Shown piece after piece: positions 22,939 to 35,567 of a DNA stretch of 64,000 bases. This DNA comes from Paracamarosporium sp. OC-R06-R3. Lineage: Eukaryota; Ascomycota; Dothideomycetes; Pleosporales; Didymosphaeriaceae. Position numbers and translations under genes: made by a program. Location: the NCBI GenBank assembly GCA_019828545.1, contig JACVRA010000082.1, forward strand, positions 1 through 64,000. Reading direction: 5' to 3'. The notes under the pieces are model-generated. The model searched no databases and was not told the origin of the DNA. It saw only the letters and a list, made by a program, of their open reading frames with translations. The number at the start of each line of letters is the position of its first letter. Position 1 is the stretch's first letter.

Positions 22939-23856
22939 ATGCCGCCCCGAATACCCGTCCGCTTCCCTTGGGCTGCCCGAGAGGCTACCCCCATCATCAA
23001 TGCCGGCCTGGGCGCTCGCTCCTTTTCCTCCACCGCGCCCACGCTCGCTCTCGGCCCTGAGTCCCCTAACTACATCGAAGTCCCCAAGCCGGCTCAGCCA
23101 ACATTTCCCCGCGCGCCTGCCGCAAAAGGCCACCTCCCCGTTCCCCGCGACGTCTTCAAGACGCGGTCGCAGCTTTCCAAGGCGTCGGACGAGTTCATCG
23201 AGCAATCCACGCGAGATGCAAAGAAGGTCGCGCAGCCCGGGCCCTGGAGCAAGGACGCAGAATACAGATTGTACAAGCAGCGGCTCGCTGAAGCGAGGAA
23301 GAAGGCGTTCAGGGAAGGTGTCAAGGAGCTGCACGAGCGGAAGGCGAGCACCGAGTCGGCCTTCACAAGGCAAATCGAGAAGAGCAATGCGGAACGGCGA
23401 CGGCTCGCCATGGCACCGCCGCGAGCGGTGGATGTTCTGACGCAGACATCCGTGTCTAAGGGCGTCCGCGATTTCCTCGATAACTCGCTGCCAAGCACGC
23501 CGCGCGTCGTCATCGTCGCGCAGCGACGGAAAGCGTACGAGAACCGCCTCGCAAGACAGGAGGCTGTGCGCCGGTCACGCCTCCACGATCTATACGCCAA
23601 TGCGCGGGAGTTCATCGTGAACGAGGAGCAGCTGGACGAAGCGATCGAGAAGGCGTTTGGCACCGACGACAAGCCAGTGCGCTGGCACGTCAGCGGACAA
23701 ACCAGTTCCACGGGCACAGGGGTCAGCCCCTGGGAGAGTGGCATACCCGAGGGTGTCAGCGAGAGGCTGCAGAAGCTCAAGGGAGGCGAGGGCGTTGGTC
23801 TGGCCAAGGAGCGCGTCAAGAAGGTGGCCGAAGCGCTTACCGGCGGAAAGATGTAG
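22939..23856 (+). CDS. PET123: mitochondrial small-subunit ribosomal protein mS26 (Pet123)
   Basis: A single exon of 305 residues from the ATG at 22,939; an in-frame ATG at 22,897 would add 14 residues. The N-terminus is Arg/Ser-rich with few acids (AGLGARSFSSTAPT), as in mitochondrial presequences. The middle is basic and charged. The segment LHDLYANAREFIVNEEQLDE followed by AIEKAF matches the conserved C-terminal part of yeast Pet123 as I remember it ([20 protein letters not shown]). mS26 is part of the mitochondrial 37S subunit. The gene shares a short divergent promoter with NOG2. Confidence 0.8.
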   Translation: MPPRIPVRFPWAAREATPIINAGLGARSFSSTAPTLALGPESPNYIEVPKPAQPTFPRAPAAKGHLPVPRDVFKTRSQLSKASDEFIEQSTRDAKKVAQPGPWSKDAEYRLYKQRLAEARKKAFREGVKELHERKASTESAFTRQIEKSNAERRRLAMAPPRAVDVLTQTSVSKGVRDFLDNSLPSTPRVVIVAQRRKAYENRLARQEAVRRSRLHDLYANAREFIVNEEQLDEAIEKAFGTDDKPVRWHVSGQTSSTGTGVSPWESGIPEGVSERLQKLKGGEGVGLAKERVKKVAEALTGGKM

Positions 23857-26800
23857 GTTTTCAGACGCCGAATGTTGTAATATACCAAGAGCTCTGTATG
23901 ATATTGGAACATTTGTAAATATATGTAGCACTCTGAACCACGAATTCACAGGGTGCAGGTATCGTTCACCAGTGCTGTTCTTTGTTGGTATTCTGAAACT
24001 ACGCATCAATAAAGTCATTATGCTCACGTGAAGTGCAATGAACTATTCTGAAGCAATGGCTCAAAAAGTTCCAATTTCAGATCGTAACCCGAACTTCCCC
24101 ATAGCTCAATACTGCTGAACATGCAATGTCGATGAAGCGCACATGCATAAACGACTAACCGCCCTCTGAAGATCTAATGCCCCCTGCCTGGTTAAAGAGG
24201 TCCGGCTCCCACGTCCAAACATCACGCGGAGAAAAGCAGCAGTTTCCAGAGTGCAGCGCTAGCGATCTATAGGTAAGTAAACTGCCGGATCCATGGAGAC
24301 ATTGTCCGATGGTCATTGATGAGCACGTTGAATGCCACAAATCCAAACACATGTCCAAAATCCAAGAACCAAACCTCAGAAGAACAGATTTCGCCAAATT
24401 GACGGACTACGTCACAAGAAAATGACAGAGCGGGACACGAAAGTGAAAGATGTGTATACAAGAAACCCTATGGACTAGTAAAAAAAAAAAAGTAACTAGC
24501 GCTCCCAAAGATTCACCTGCGAACGTCTACGAAAAATTGTTGCTGATTCACCATGCTAGCAGGGGAAATCTACTATGGACTGTTCAATCGCAAAGCCGTG
24601 TCGTTTTGATAGACATGGACGGTCAATTATTCCTTGCTAATTGTGTATAATGGCTCCGGTGGAATAACGCGCTAACTTGAGCCGTTATCTGGTCGATTGA
24701 GAGAATACTTGTGGTCTTGATTGGTTTTGCGCCTTGAAAGTGATTGTGACAGGTATTTTGACAGGATTCAATGTGGTGTAATGTAGGGTAGCAGATGTTG
24801 ACCATTGTTAACATTTGAGACGGGAGGCTAGGTGAGGGGTACATAACAAGCTTAGTCGAAAGCAGATGAGATTCTTGGTGTATACTTCGACGTTGCCAAT
24901 TGCTTTGAGCGTTGCGTTTCAGTGATAGCTGGAGGGCTTCCCTAACAGTTGAAGGTCGAGCTCAATCCTGTCAACTTTGGGTTTGATGTTCAGTTTCTGG
25001 CATTGACGCCTCGTTGTATATCTTCATGCAAAGAATGATAAATTCCTTATGGAGTGGTATTGTGCGTTCTTGGCTAATCCAAATCTTAGTTACTAAGATC
25101 AATTATCGGTGATTGATACATATGTGTGCTCAGTGGTGGGTAGAGAATGAATTGTTGATCGAAATTCCATCGCTAAGTGCATTACGGGATATCTTCAACA
25201 TTTGAACAACCTAATCGCTGAAGGTATACTCGAAACGAAACTTGGTCCTTCTTTACCGAGATATCTGCACAAAATATCTTCTCTACATAAAATCTTACGA
25301 CCAAATAAGGTAACTAATTTGACGTCTTTAATTGGCCATATTCACACAATGCCGGGTAAAGCACCTTGACTGGGACTTCTGCGGGCTGGCCCATGCAGTA
25401 AAGATGCGATCAGCGCAGATCCAGTGGCTCGCAATAGGTGTATTGTTGTAGTTGACGCCACCACAAGAAACCATAACAAGTGTAAAAAATGAAATGGGGG
25501 TATGAGCTTACAGGGAACTACTCGAAAACCATAACAATCCCTGCATTTATATGGGTGAAGCTCCGGGCATGAGTGCATTGCAATGGCTCTTGATACTTTT
25601 ATTCGGAACATTGAGACACCGGGGCCTCCGCTAGGTAACCAAGATTGCCGCACCAGGGAGTCAGGCTTCCAGCGTCTCTGCACCATCGGCCTGTACTATC
25701 ACACAAACTGCCCAATAACTATTGGCAAAGCAACGGCCACGGTCATGACCATGATTAATGGATATTCATCAACGACAGACAATCATTTCACGTGAAAGTT
25801 GCTTCAGTGGCCTTCTTAGACCACCCTGTCAAGTATGACAGATTGATAATTGCTGCGTTGAATCTGCGCATATGGCGTTGCATAAGAAAGCCTCCACTGT
25901 AGGGGAAAAAATTGTGCATTGGTGCCGAAAGGCGCGATCCGAACCTAAAGTCTCCGTCTTGCGCGCCATCGATTGTGAGGTACCCTACCAATCTGAAGTC
26001 ACGACCAGTGCTAAGGGCGGTCTCACTGCCAGGCGGGAGTGCTCTAGGTCCTCGGCAACGGGCGAGCTCGCCACGCCTGTCAGTTCGGTAGAAGAAGGGT
26101 TCCAGAAAACAAAGTTATGAGTAGCCTAGAGAGTGGAGGAGGTGCGCTCTCACCTGCAGCCTGTGCATCTACCGCTCGTTGGGAGCCACAGTATAAGGTT
26201 TGCGGGGCTGTTCAGGTTTCTCCGGGGAGCTCTCGGATAGCTATTTAACCTAGCGCTAAACAGCATGTAAGCTTCTTAGAGTTTGTCTAGATTATCGGCA
26301 TATATAACCATGTTTAATCTTCGTCATAGCTTCGAGTTCGCTTCTGTGCCGGTCCAGTACAATTGGCAAAGAAGTGGCGTATAGAAAGCCACTCAGACAG
26401 GTATATCCCAGAACAGAAAAACGTTCAACCCACTTCGATAATGCAAAATGATGTGCAAGATGGGGGCTGACTGGCATGTCAGGGGCGTAGACATGGATTG
26501 GCTGGTTATAGCAACTCCCCGGGTGACACTGCTGCGAACGCGACCTTATCTAAGTTATTTCCTGCGTTCTGTGGGAATTTTTTTGGGGATGATTTCGGAC
26601 GCTTTGTGTTATTTTGATGTTCGTTCCACCTTTGGCTTTGAGACAATTGTGCGACAATCTTGCGTGCTGCAAGATCTCGAAATCTTGAGCGAATAAAATG
26701 CTGTAGTTATATGCAGGTACAATGTAGCCTACTGTCTTCCTGTGCCCATGATTTCTTCTTTACTTCCTGTGTTTCTCCTAGTTTTTAATAGTGGTAACGT

Positions 26801-26899
26801 GTTGATACATGGTTTTGCGGTCCTGACCGTTCTCCGATTACTCGTGTGCAACGTTCGCGACTCAAGATTGCTAACACGCTCAATTGGAACAAATTATCT
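23857..26899. other. 3-kb gene-free stretch
   Basis: No gene is supported on either strand. Open frames up to about 114 codons exist, but none has a domain, signal peptide or family motif that I recognise. It lies between the 3' ends of the mS26 gene and the Pth11-like gene, so it need not hold promoters. Confidence 0.45.
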
Positions 26900-28224
26900 C
26901 TAGAAAGCCCCATATGCCCTTATCGGCCTTTGTTTATCCTCATCATTAAGAGTCGATGCACTATCCCCCCCTGGGCTGCCATTGCGTCTTCGCTCGACGG
27001 TAAGATCGCTCGGCTCATTTCTACGTGGCTCACGATCTGTGCGCTCCTCTACAACAGTAGTCGTCACACTCTTGCTGATTCCATGATCCCAACTCCCCGC
27101 GCCTAGTCCATTTTTCAACATTTTCTCTTCGTCTGATTCGCTGCTTTGCCTTCCAGCTGTGACCGTCGTCGTCGTTCCTGACTTGCCAGTCACTGGCTTC
27201 ATTTCGTGATCTGGCATAGGCGTCTGTCTGCCCATCATGCTCCCGAACTTGCTTCCTACGTTTTTACTCCAAGGATTCCCCGTGGACTGCTGTCCTGATC
27301 GAGATAGCAAGAAAGTAGATTTAGCAAGGGGTTTGAGAGTTGCAATGCAGCCAGCTGTGATACCGATGCCGACCTCGACGGTGGTCCAGATGGCAAAGTC
27401 GGTCGTGCGATAGAGGAAGTCGCCCTTGTACGGTTTAAGTGTAGATGTATAAGGGAGGCGGATTATGGTTGCAGTAGAGCCACTATGAAGGTAAGCATCC
27501 TATCAAGGAGCAAAAAATCCTGGTGATAGACTTACATCGCTGCTAACGCAATAACACCGGAAACAATGATCTTCATGCGCTTTCTCATTTGCAGATCTTT
27601 GACAATGAGAATGGGCAAAATGCCAAAAGCCCAGTCCGCAAAAGAATTTAGTCCCGAAACGACGAACGTGAATATCATGACGAGCGACGCATCCAAACAT
27701 TTGCCATGGTGATTGGGGTTCAGGTCCCACCAGTAGGAAATCGGCTTGCACTGAAATATAACCAAGGCCGTATACCCGACACCCAAGAATGCGGCTACGA
27801 CCATGATGAAACGTATAAGCCAGATATGGTACGGATGGACCGTTATGCGCAATAGGAAGAACCCAACAGCCAATTTAAGAAGACAAGTCGATATGGTGTA
27901 GAAGATTTCGCAAAAGTACCAGTAGCGTAGAGCGGTTTGCGCGCTTTCGTCCGTAAGTGCGGAACGGTGTTGACCGGTACCGTGAACTGCGCCGCCAAGT
28001 TGACAGGATAGGTATGCAGTGAAAAATAAGAGAGTCGCGACCATGAGTTTGTCATCTATACCAAACCCTTTCACCAGGGCCGTTCTGATGTATGTTAGTC
28101 ATCAGTTGGCTATGCGGAGGTGAAGATTCACTGACCGGACATAACACCGCAGGCCAACGGTAATCCATGTCAAGATTAAGAAAAGGACGGCTACAGCAGT
28201 TACTTGTCCACTTCGATTCTCCAT
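26900..28224 (-). CDS. Pth11-like integral membrane protein (fungal rhodopsin-domain family)
   Basis: Three exons: 28224-28136, 28084-27536 and 27482-26900, with donors GTCAGT and GTAAGT; 406 residues. Exon 1 starts with a membrane segment (AVAVLFLILTWITVGLRCYV). Exon 2 has KGFGIDDKLMVATLLFF, YWYFCEIFYTISTCLLKLAV, FFLLRITVH, a CKPISYWWD loop and GKCLDASLVMIFTF. Exon 3 opens with GSTATIIRLPY and WTTVEVGIGITAGCIATLKP, the closing signature of the seven-helix fungal rhodopsin-domain family (PF20684). The C-terminal tail (about 120 residues) is hydrophilic, Ser/Thr/Glu-rich and probably cytoplasmic. No CFEM domain precedes it. Related Pth11 proteins sense surfaces or chemicals; the ligand here is unknown. 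Confidence 0.88.
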
Positions 28225-29865
28225 TGCTAGTGGGGCTCAAGCGACGGATTCGATGAACCCAAGCAATGGCGCAACCAAAATGCCCTCACCCGCCTCAAAC
28301 AGACATAGATGGATGGAGGATCTCGATAGGTAGATCAAAATGATAGGGCTGAGTTTAGAATGCACGGAAGGAGGAATCTGGAGAAGGTTGGTGCCACCGA
28401 AGGAATTGAAGGATGACCGATGAACCTTTTGGGCACACATAGCCTTTTACTCTCCCAAGTTCGTCGATCTTACTACCAATTGTCTCGCTCATCTCCTATC
28501 CGTGCTCTTTGCTAAGCATGTGTGTGTTTGAGAAATATGGGGAAGAAACCTTATTCTCGGTTGAGAACCTAAATTCCGACACCACGATAGCCCCTAGGAA
28601 GATCGCAAGCTAGTTGTGGGCAAGAATCCGAGAAAGGACAGGATATGTTAGTGCCATACCAAGCTACGGGGCCCTGTTCCAGAGGTAGTTCTAACATGAT
28701 CCGTGCGATCGTCGCGAATCGCCAGACGTGGTCGCAAAAACCTAGGTCCAAAACAGGCCAACATGGTGGCAAATTCAAGGTCAAAAGCGACCACTATCGT
28801 TGCGTCTTACCTGAAGCGAATTGCCTGTCGCAGTCTGGTCCCTGTTTCCCCGCAGTGAGCCGCCTCAAATCTGGCAAGTATAGCGTTTGGGTTTGGCGGA
28901 CCGAACAGAATTTGACAGCATCCTTGCGAAATCACGAAAACTGACAGGGCTAGCTGCCGAGGCTGACCCTGTTTTCTAACAGTTTGTTGGTGAACGGGCG
29001 GCACCCAAAACGGATAGGTGGATACATAAGCATCGTAATCGTGTCTTCGGACCGATCAATACGGCCGATGTCTCGCCGACCAAGGGACTGCAAAAAGTCA
29101 AATACCTTGCAACTCGCAGGGAATAGGCAGGATGCCGCATCTCAGCACAATATAATGCAGATATTGCTGTAGCGATAGTGCGGAGCGAAGTGTCTAGACG
29201 GGGCGACAACATATCCGACATATAGATCCCATGCCTACCACGTGACATGCGTTATCTACCGGCCTAGCTTCGGACGAACACCTTCTCTTGACCGACGATC
29301 TTTGTAGCATGAGGAACATGATCATTTAAAACCTTCGGAGCAATCGACCGAGATGTTCTTGGCCACCCAACGCTCGGATCTCAAGAAAGTCGTAACATAA
29401 CCCACTACCCTCGCTCACATTGACAACTGCCGGAGGCTGCGGTTGGAAACGCCTGTTTTTGACATGCTGATCGACATTTACGCGACAAAGAAACCGCATG
29501 TTCTCGAGCTAGCATGATCCTGGGAAAGGTTGAAGTCGAAGAAGGGAGCACATAGCCCATGCTCTCCTATATCTTGAGAAGAGTTCATTTCGAGAAATAC
29601 ATCGCATGAAGCAATTTCGGCGAGGAGCCGCTAGTCTCATTTTCTAATCCTCGTACTTACATACGTTAGATTTATGCCACATCTACAATCGTTCATCGTG
29701 AACCCGACGAAACAGATAAACACCGTAGGCACGAATGCGCCACTTCGAACCGATCGTCTAAGAGTAGTTGGCTCCCAGCTTTTAGGCTTGTACGATTGTC
29801 CCCAGCCGGCATTCCCCAGCCTGCTTCTCCCTACGTGAAATACATTATCCTTTCTGTACACCTTC
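28225..29865. other. gene-poor stretch
   Basis: No gene is supported. The part nearest 28,225 is the presumed promoter of the Pth11-like gene. A short plus-strand segment near 29,420-29,520 can be read as VFDMLIDIYATKKPHVLEL, faintly like BTB/POZ-associated sequence, but this is too little for a call. Confidence 0.4.
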
Positions 29866-30669
29866 TCAGCCCCCCGGTGGTTGCGTCATCAGATCAATAA
29901 GATCATCCCTTAGTTCAGGGTAGGCTTCCAAACCCCTGATCTGCACATGGTGAAGGCCACAAAACCCTGCAAGCATCTGAAAAACTTTATGGCCAGGGAT
30001 ACCACCATCGTATAGAAAACCAATATCATCCCAGCTGATGTGAATCTCCAAGCACGTGAGCTGTTTGCTCTTCTCTGTAGAAAGCTCAGGACGCCGAACA
30101 CTTTCTGCTCGCAACCCCCGTCAAATATCAACTGGCCAGATTGGTCTTCTTCTAGGGCATCAGCATGGAGCTCAATGCTAACACTTGTCAGGAGCCAGGC
30201 ATCCACAGCGCCAAGCCCGTAGATAACCTCCCAAGGTAAAGTACGTCACGTAAACCTCGCTTTGACGAGGCTCAACATACGTAATGGCCTGGAAATCAAC
30301 AACACTACTCTCTAAAACGAAATGGTTGGTGCCGAGGAATTGCTTGCGGGTAGAGTTGTCTAGACCGGATAGACGATAAAGGGGCATATCGCCTGTAAGA
30401 TTTACCGTACGTTCGCGACGGCGTCGGGCAGGTGTGAGAACAACCGTGTGGCACTTGCGGTTGTGCATTCCGTCGCCAGCTGGAAGAAACCTAGACCATT
30501 AGCAACGATCCGCACGTATGGCCTCAAAGCCGAGAGCGCTGTGCTTTCCGATCCATTCTAAGATTTCTGTGGGCATCATCTGAAGCTTAAGCACATCTTC
30601 GAATGTTGGTTGCCGTTTGTCGTCGTTTCCACTAACTCCACGTACCCTCAAGTCATCCTGGGTCTTCAT
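29866..30669 (-). pseudogene. hypothetical protein gene, frameshifted
   Basis: Three minus-strand frames follow each other with short overlaps. The first reads VNLTGDMPLYRLSGLDN and KQFLGTNHFVLESSVVDFQ up to VYVTYFT. The second continues from WEVIYGLGAVDAWLLTSVSI through ELHADALEEDQSGQLIFDGG. The third begins near PELSTEKSKQLTCLEIHISW and runs to LRDDLIDLMTQPPGG. No intron with normal borders joins them, so at least two small insertions or deletions are likely. A possible 5' part with an F-box-like LQMMPTEILEWIG lies near 30,590. I do not recognise the family with confidence; the style is that of lineage-expanded F-box-like proteins of Dothideomycetes. Confidence 0.45.
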
Positions 30670-32999
30670 GAAAGGACGCGGGTAATCTCATAACGATTTG
30701 TGCTCTCATGCATAGAGATCCTGGAAATATGGGGTTCATCGCTAGTTGCTGAATTCCAAAGCCTATCCTTTCTTTGCTTCATCTTACAGACTATTTTCAC
30801 CACAGATAACAGGATTAATGGACTCCAGTACATCCTATTGTTACTCTCAAGACCCTTGTCAGCTTTTTGTGAATGTCCAAAGCTAGGCACTAGCGTGCAC
30901 AGAGACCATAGAAAGGGATGTTGGTCATATCCAATCACCCATCTCTCTCGTCTGCCATGTTGTTATTTCTAGTCACCATGAAAGTGTGAGTTATCACTTG
31001 GAGGAAGGTGAATTTCGGCTTGTGTTCTCAAGAACCGCAGCGCACACGAGTCGCTGGAACAGGTCGGGTAGCGGTGATTTGGCTGATCCAGCTAGCGTCC
31101 AGCGATACAAGTTTGAGTTCAGCTTCGCAAGCCGATCAAGGAAGATCAAGTGCGATGCAAACCCCCTCGCGTCGCAAACGCGGGATCTACTCCGATTCCC
31201 AGCAAGTTGATCAGGCGTCTATCGGCAGTAGGTTCTTCAGGGTCGATAGCACAGTGGTTTCTGCTTCTTGGCTAGTCATGTGTTTCCGCAGAACCCACAC
31301 AATAGCTTCTACACTACGCTTAATCATATTGAGATCCGAGGTTAGGGTGGGGGTCGTCCTAAAATGCATCTGTAACAGAGTTTATACGTTCTTATGGTAG
31401 TAATGACAATCTTTCACCGTAGCGTAGAGACACGTGTTCTTTCGAATGCATCCTGTCTATTCAGTAAGGCTTGCGATGCAGAGGGAATCAAGGTGCTGAC
31501 TTACCTTGCGATGCCCTTCTCAGGAAAAACTTGTAGTTCATTATCATTGAACATATGGGATGTTATGAGTGTGAGCCGCTGTTAGATAGTATCGAAGAGA
31601 GGCATTTTGGTATCTCAAGTGTACTTACAAACTACGCTCCAGGAGAGAACACTGAGGCTGCCGCTTGCTGGGGTCGAGGCCCATAGCACAGTGCGCGGCG
31701 ATCTTGGTACGCGTTTAAGGATTGCCGCGATAGTAATGGCAGTAAATTTTGCTGTCTTAAAGACGTTAGGGGTCCGTTGATGCTGATGTCGTGGTGAGAA
31801 GAGTTGACAAGAATCACTATACGAAACCTACGCGTCAAAACGATTCGCTGGAGTTGATGGCGACTAACTATTCGGTTTGAAACGAATTAGAAATTGAAAT
31901 AGCGCAATCCGAGATTTGTTGTGGTAGAAAATCATTCGATGTGTGTTTGCGGCCGTTGCGCGGACGACGATCCTGGAAGCTGCCGACGATAGGAAGAGGA
32001 AGAGGGTGCGAACTCACGTAGCGGATACCAATAGCACTTCTAAAAGGTCTGTGTTAATTGACAAAATTAATATGAATAGTGGCACCGACCAAAATCACTG
32101 ACGTAATTATTAATATATCAATGAGCTCTAGGACGCGAAGGGGCCTTTGAAACTTACATGCGTTGAATATAGACACAAATATAGAAAAGTTAGCAATTTC
32201 CCTTGTTGAGAAAACGGTGATCAATTCGAAGTCGGAGGATTGAAGATGATAATCGCTCTGATGTTCGACTGTAATTGCGGAAGTGAGTCGCTGGTCGCGT
32301 TCCAGGAAGTTCACACAATGCTCACACCATTAATTGATAAGATATACGAGTTCCAGACTTGGAACCAGGCGTAGCCCTGAAGAACGTGTATCACGATAGA
32401 TGAGACCAGGTAATAACACGTACGTACAGAAGAAAGCACTGCGGAGCATTATCGGGGGACTGCACCTTGGGGCGGTCGACTGGTACCCACCATTATGACT
32501 CGGTATAGCTTGAGAAATGTGATCTAAGCACATACATGCTGGATCCGAGATGAGATTGGACCTCATGTTCATCGTTAATTTCAAGTGTGTTCGCTACTCA
32601 TGCAAACTTGAGCCAGCACAGACAGTGCACAGACGCATTCAAGTCAAGGAGTTGTATCTGCATGTGCCAAGCAAATAGCAATTTCACAGCAGTGTGGACG
32701 TAGCCTGGAGGAAAGATCAGAGAGAAGAAATGTGTCAAGAGTGTGGGCGTTGGTAATACACACCCAGACGAGACCGTTTGTTCGACCTTGGAACCAGGAC
32801 GAAAATCAGAACCCGTGTGTCCTTGATAAACTATCGGATGCTGATCAAGCAATTCTCATGACACACACGTTTCAAGCAGAAATATTGCATACATGAACGG
32901 AAATTGAATTTATTTACAGTAGCTTCATGGCAGTCATAGGTATCGTGATCGTAACTCTACTCGTATCTGCTTTTCCCCATCAACCGCGTTATCATCCAG
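30670..32999. other. 2.3-kb gene-free stretch
   Basis: No supported gene. Open frames are short and without motifs. A run around 31,105-31,160 reads SRSRKIKCDANP, which recalls a Zn(II)2Cys6 cluster, but the other cysteines are missing. Confidence 0.45.
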
Positions 33000-35567
33000 T
33001 CATGCACCCAACACATTAACCTGCTTCTGCACCTTCAGGTCCCTGGAGCTCTCGCCCACCCAGATGCTGAATTCTCCACTGGGCACGACCCACTCTTGCT
33101 GGATGATATCCCAATAGCTTAGATCCCGCCTGAGGAGTTCAAAGCTCACAGTCTGGGTCTCGTTGGCGTTGAGGTAGATCTTCTCGAAGCCACGCAGTTG
33201 CTTGACAGGAGTACCTTCGGGCGCGGAGGAAGGCAGTCCGAGGTAGAGCTGAGGAACCGCGGCGCCGCCTACCTTCCCGGTGTTCGATACGCTGACGGTG
33301 ACATTGTAAAGCGGCGTCCAAAGATCGGGGTTACCCCCAGGCTGGGCAGCCTGCTGGACAGGTAGCGCAGAGATATTGGAGGCGAGCGGTTCGGCGGTGA
33401 TGTCTGCGATCTCGAAGGTGGTGTAGCTGAGGCCGAAACCAAACTCGTAGCGCACGGAAATGTTGTGTGCATCAAAGTACCTGTAATCGATTTCGAGCTT
33501 CTCGTCGAACCAGGATTGCCAGTCGTAGTAACCCGTAGTATTGATGGCGGTCGTAGGAGGTGCGTTGTAATCGCTTCCATTGAGCGCGATGGTGTACGGC
33601 AGATGACCTGATGGGTTCACATCACCGTACAGGATGTCAACGAGCGAGTGGCCGGATTCCTGGCCTGGGAAGTGCGCAGCGAGGATGGCGGTAACGTTCT
33701 CGTGGTCGGCCCATGGGAGCACGTTAATGCCGGAAGAGTGAGTGACAACGACGGTATTGTTGCACTTTGAGGCGACGGACTCGACGACGGCGTCTCCGTT
33801 CCAGTCAACGTGGAGAGAAGCACGATCGGCACCCTCTTCAGCCCAGGTCTTGAGCATTACGATGCAGACTTCGGGACGATCAGGAATGAGTAGGGTGTCG
33901 ATGTCGGTGTCGGCGATGAGCGTGTTGTTGAGCCAGTACTGCACAATCTTTGCGTTGTCCTGGGCGGCGCGATCCTGGATAGCGCGCAGAGGAGTCACGA
34001 CATAAGTCAATTGGCCTGTGCCGGAACCACCGCCAGCAACGAGGGTGCCATATTCGTACTTTTTCTGGTTGAGCTGACCTTGGGTGGGTTCCGCAGCATC
34101 ATTGCCAAAAATTGCAATGTTTTTGGGAGCCTTGAGGGGAAGAGTGCCATTCACGTTCTTAAGCAGAACAGTACCGGCCGCGCCGTGCTTTCGAATAAGA
34201 CTACCATGGTCACCACGAACGTCACGGCTGGATTCGCCGGTAAGATTGAACTCACGCGTCCACGTGGTGGGGGGAGAGAACGTGTTCAACTCGGCCGTGG
34301 ATGGGTCAACAGTAGGGAAGTCCTTGTCTTGTCCGAGGGCGAAATAGGGTGTCAAGATACGAATAATCATGTCGTCAACGCGAGATTCGGCCAAGGTGCC
34401 GTTGTTGACGGCGCGTGTGATGTTACCGCCAAAGAAGGAGGGCATAGGATAATCAGCATCCTCTGCGAAAGCAGTGCCGTACGCGCCGAGACCGCCGGGC
34501 ATGTCCATATCTTGACCAGCCTCAATACCGGCGACACCAGTGTGAGTTGCGCCCCAGTCAGACCTAGTCAATGCCAGTCAGTGAATGTTCCTTAAGTTTT
34601 CGACATCCATAGCACTTACATCACGTAGCCTTGGAAGCCAAGCTCAGTCTTGAGCAAACCATTCAAAGTTTTCGAGTTCTGGCATCCGTAACTACCGTTG
34701 ATCCTCGTGTACGAACACATGAAGCTTGCAACCTTGGCACGTGCAGCGTCTGCAAATGGCCAGAGGTAGAGCTCGTGCATAGTCCTATCATCGAGATTGG
34801 AAGAAATGGCCGCAGAGATGGTATCCGTATCAGTGCCATTGGGGTTGAATATCGGGTTACGCTGAGTCTCCTGCTCATTTGCGATGTAGTGCTTTGCACA
34901 GGCCTGGACACCCGCATCCTGCGTACCAGTGATTGTCTCCTTCATGAAAACACCGGCAAGGTAAGGATCAGCAGCAGAACCCTCCCAGTTGCGGCCAGCG
35001 TAGCCAGAGCGGCCAAGAGGACCAGCAACAGGCTGAAGCGCGACGTGGGCGCCCTTGGCCTTGAACTCCTGGCCCATGGCGTATCCGCGCTCGTACATGA
35101 GAGCCTTGTCCCATGATGCTCCGGCGGAGACACCTGCAGAGAAGGTGCTGGCGTAGTCTGCTACGCGGATAGCAAGCGGCCCATCCTGAAGACAAAGACC
35201 GGGGAAGCCAAGGCGAGGAATGGCGACGGTGTTGCCAACGCAGGGACCAGCTTGACCCGAGACCATATCGGCCTTCTCCTCAATGGTGAGTTGGGCTACG
35301 AAGTCCTTGGCCTTCTGCAGGGCGTCTTCCCAGCCACCCGTTCCGGTTGCATTGGCTGTTTCCAATTAGCTCATCTCTCCTCCACAGCTACTACGTCGAA
35401 AACTTACGAGAAGGATAGACAGCGGGCGAAGAGCCATACTCATTGAGAATCGTCGTGTTCAGTGGCTGTATGTATTCGAACGCATCTTCTCCTCTTGAAC
35501 CACCGCTGAAGTCCTGAGCATACACTAGGGCCGAACCCGCAAGCAAGACAGAGAGAAGAGTCGCCAT
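33000..35567 (-). CDS. GH3 beta-glucosidase, secreted
   Basis: Three exons: 35567-35408, 35355-34620 and 34563-33000; 819 residues. Exon 1 encodes a signal peptide ([18 protein letters not shown]). The GH3 N-terminal barrel shows [27 protein letters not shown] (typical GRNWEGF-like), KHYIANEQE and, across the second intron, [12 protein letters not shown], where the Asp (about residue 301) is the catalytic nucleophile. The C-terminal sandwich domain has [20 protein letters not shown] and [21 protein letters not shown] fibronectin III-like domain closes the protein ([35 protein letters not shown]). It would hydrolyse cellobiose and other beta-glucosides outside the cell. Several N-glycosylation sequons are visible. 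The start is the only ATG next to the signal peptide. Confidence 0.94.

Noticed and set aside
31105..31165. Relic of a Zn(II)2Cys6 DNA-binding domain (SRSRKIKCDANP)
   Set aside because: Only one of six cysteines is present and nothing around it supports a transcription-factor gene.
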